7,135 nucleotides of DNA from Bryobacterales bacterium. Lineage in GTDB: Bacteria > Cyanobacteriota > Vampirovibrionia > Obscuribacterales > Obscuribacteraceae. The DNA lies in assembly GCA_903970295.1 (NCBI GenBank), contig CAJCHQ010000146.1, positions 1-7,135 of the forward strand. Direction: 5' to 3'. The translations under genes and the position numbers were made by a program. The notes beneath the pieces were generated by a model. The model saw only the letters and a list, made by a program, of their open reading frames with translations. It searched no databases and was not told where the DNA came from. Shown in pieces: positions 6,136 to 7,135 of the stretch (the stretch's first letter is position 1; every line of letters begins with the position of its first letter).

Positions 6136-7077
6136 ATGACAACACTGAAAAGAATAGCGGCGATCGCGTTCGCCATCTTGGCACTGCAAACGATATCTAG
6201 CTCTCCTTTGAATGCAGCCGAAAGTGATTCCTCCAACACTACTTCTGCACACCACGACGACGAAGCAGCGATTCGCGAACAGGCGAAAGAATATGCCAAA
6301 GCATTCAGCGCTGGCGACGTTGCCTCGCTCGCGAATATGTGGGCTATCGACGGCACTTTTACCGACAGCAGCGGACACAACTATAACGGTCGACCGGCGA
6401 TTCAAGGACTACTCACCTCCTTTTTCAAAGTTCCCGGCAGTCAACCAATGGAGATCAATATTCAGTCGATAAAATTCCCGGCCGAAAATGTTGCGATCGA
6501 GGAGGGCACCGCTAAACTATTGCATGGTCGTGCGATCGGTAGCATGACCAGATACACAGTCGTGCACGTTAAAGAAAACGGCAAATGGCAGATGGCATCC
6601 GTATCTGAAACTGATTGCCTGCCCAGCACCGAGAGCGAAACTCTGCAAGATCTTGGCTGGTTAATTGGTGACTGGAGCGTCAAAGGTAATACCAATTCAG
6701 GTGTAAAGCTCAAAGCCGATTGGAAGGCTCAAAACAAGTTTATCCATTGCTTGTTCGGTTCAGCGTTAGCGGGCGAAAGCTCGACTGGGGAAATGCAAAT
6801 CATTGGTTTCAATCCAGTCAGTCGTCGCCTGATCTCATGGCACTTCGATTCAATGGGTGGTTACGGCTACGGCCAGTGGTTCAAAGATGGAAGTTTTTGG
6901 ATCGAAAGTGCTCATGGTATTCAGCCCGATGGCACTCCCAATGGTGCCACGTATGTTTTGCATAAAATCGACGAAAATACGTTCGCCTGGAAGTCGACCG
7001 GACGCACCCTGGGCGGCGCGCCATTGCCAGACACTCCGGAACTGACAATTACTCGCGTTCAGCCTGCCAACAATTAG
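6136..7077 (+). CDS. Secreted protein: NTF2-like (SgcJ/EcaC, DUF4440-type) domain fused to a beta-barrel-like domain
   Basis: 313 residues. The N-terminus (MTTLKRIAAIAFAILALQTI) is a Sec signal peptide with likely cleavage near LNAA (residues 25-28). Residues 43-158 match the SnoaL/DUF4440-like NTF2 fold of the SgcJ/EcaC group: AIREQAKEYAKAFSAGD, then W..DGTFTD, then a closing GKWQMASVSETD. These cone-shaped domains bind small ligands or act as cyclases or isomerases, but many have no known activity. Residues 168-308 are a second domain starting LGWLIGDWSV, with W, G and F motifs (IGFNPVSRRLISWHFDSMGG, DGSFW, FAWKSTGR). From memory this pairing with an NTF2-like domain occurs in exported proteins of Planctomycetes and relatives. 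A TAA lies two codons before ATG 6136, which fixes the start, although no good SD is present. The ligand is unknown. The gene is followed after 17 bases by another exported protein, probably in one operon. Confidence 0.88.
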   Translation: MTTLKRIAAIAFAILALQTISSSPLNAAESDSSNTTSAHHDDEAAIREQAKEYAKAFSAGDVASLANMWAIDGTFTDSSGHNYNGRPAIQGLLTSFFKVPGSQPMEINIQSIKFPAENVAIEEGTAKLLHGRAIGSMTRYTVVHVKENGKWQMASVSETDCLPSTESETLQDLGWLIGDWSVKGNTNSGVKLKADWKAQNKFIHCLFGSALAGESSTGEMQIIGFNPVSRRLISWHFDSMGGYGYGQWFKDGSFWIESAHGIQPDGTPNGATYVLHKIDENTFAWKSTGRTLGGAPLPDTPELTITRVQPANN

Positions 7078-7094
7078 TGCGAAAAAGGGACAAT

Positions 7095-7135
7095 ATGAAA
7101 TCCAAAAGACTGACTGTTCTTCTCGCCTTGTTAGC
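7095..7135 (+). CDS. Start of an exported protein, cut by the right edge
   Basis: Thirteen codons are visible, reading M-K-S-K-R-L-T-V-L-L-A-L-L: a basic start running into a hydrophobic stretch, typical of a signal peptide or anchor. AAGGGA at 7085-7090 provides a ribosome binding site four bases before ATG. The 17-base gap to the preceding stop suggests co-transcription with the NTF2-like protein. Nothing can be said about the mature protein. Confidence 0.7.
   Translation, partial: MKSKRLTVLLALL

Noticed and set aside
1..7135. CRISPR array, tRNA or rRNA genes
   Set aside because: No regularly spaced direct repeats and no cloverleaf-like or rRNA-like sequence were seen on either strand.

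Overview
The window reads as bacterial chromosome of moderate GC. It holds a truncated Hanks-type Ser/Thr kinase, a type I signal peptidase whose box E ends in a cyanobacterial-style GDSHVWGF stretch, exported proteins, and several membrane proteins I cannot name. The signal peptidase variant and the kinase with a CPxCG...CPxDG metal-ribbon motif ahead of its catalytic domain make me think of the non-photosynthetic Cyanobacteriota (Melainabacteria/Vampirovibrionia, for example Obscuribacterales). That placement is an inference of low to moderate confidence; Planctomycetes or Acidobacteria are alternatives.

Layout: (1) 1-1312, minus strand: a membrane-anchored Ser/Thr kinase whose C-terminus runs off the left edge. 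(2) 1501-2226, plus: signal peptidase I (lepB), divergent from the kinase. (3) 2227-2598: a 372-base gap with one good hairpin. (4) 2599-3417, plus: an unrecognised membrane protein ending in an A-S-x-E tetrapeptide repeat. It overlaps the next start by 74 bases. (5) 3344-4518, plus: a His-motif polytopic membrane protein split into two reading frames. Either a base is missing from a G run near 4099, or there are two genes joined by an ATGA overlap. (6) 4670-5824, minus: a protein with both ends of an IS1595-type transposase, but with a DprA-like winged helix where the DDE core should be. (7) 5825-6135: a divergent intergenic region with a 75-base hairpin of two 30-base arms. (8) 6136-7077, plus: a secreted protein joining an NTF2-like (SgcJ/EcaC, DUF4440-like) domain to a beta-barrel-like domain. 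It is followed after 17 bases by the start of another exported protein cut by the right edge.

How the parts relate: the kinase, signal peptidase, membrane proteins and secreted proteins are all envelope-associated, but nothing ties them into one pathway. The stretch most likely to be a coherent undescribed unit is the transposase-derived nucleic-acid-binding protein with the large dyad in its upstream region. The simplest hypothesis is a domesticated transposase now acting as a DNA-binding regulator or recombination accessory, with the dyad as a candidate binding site or structured leader.
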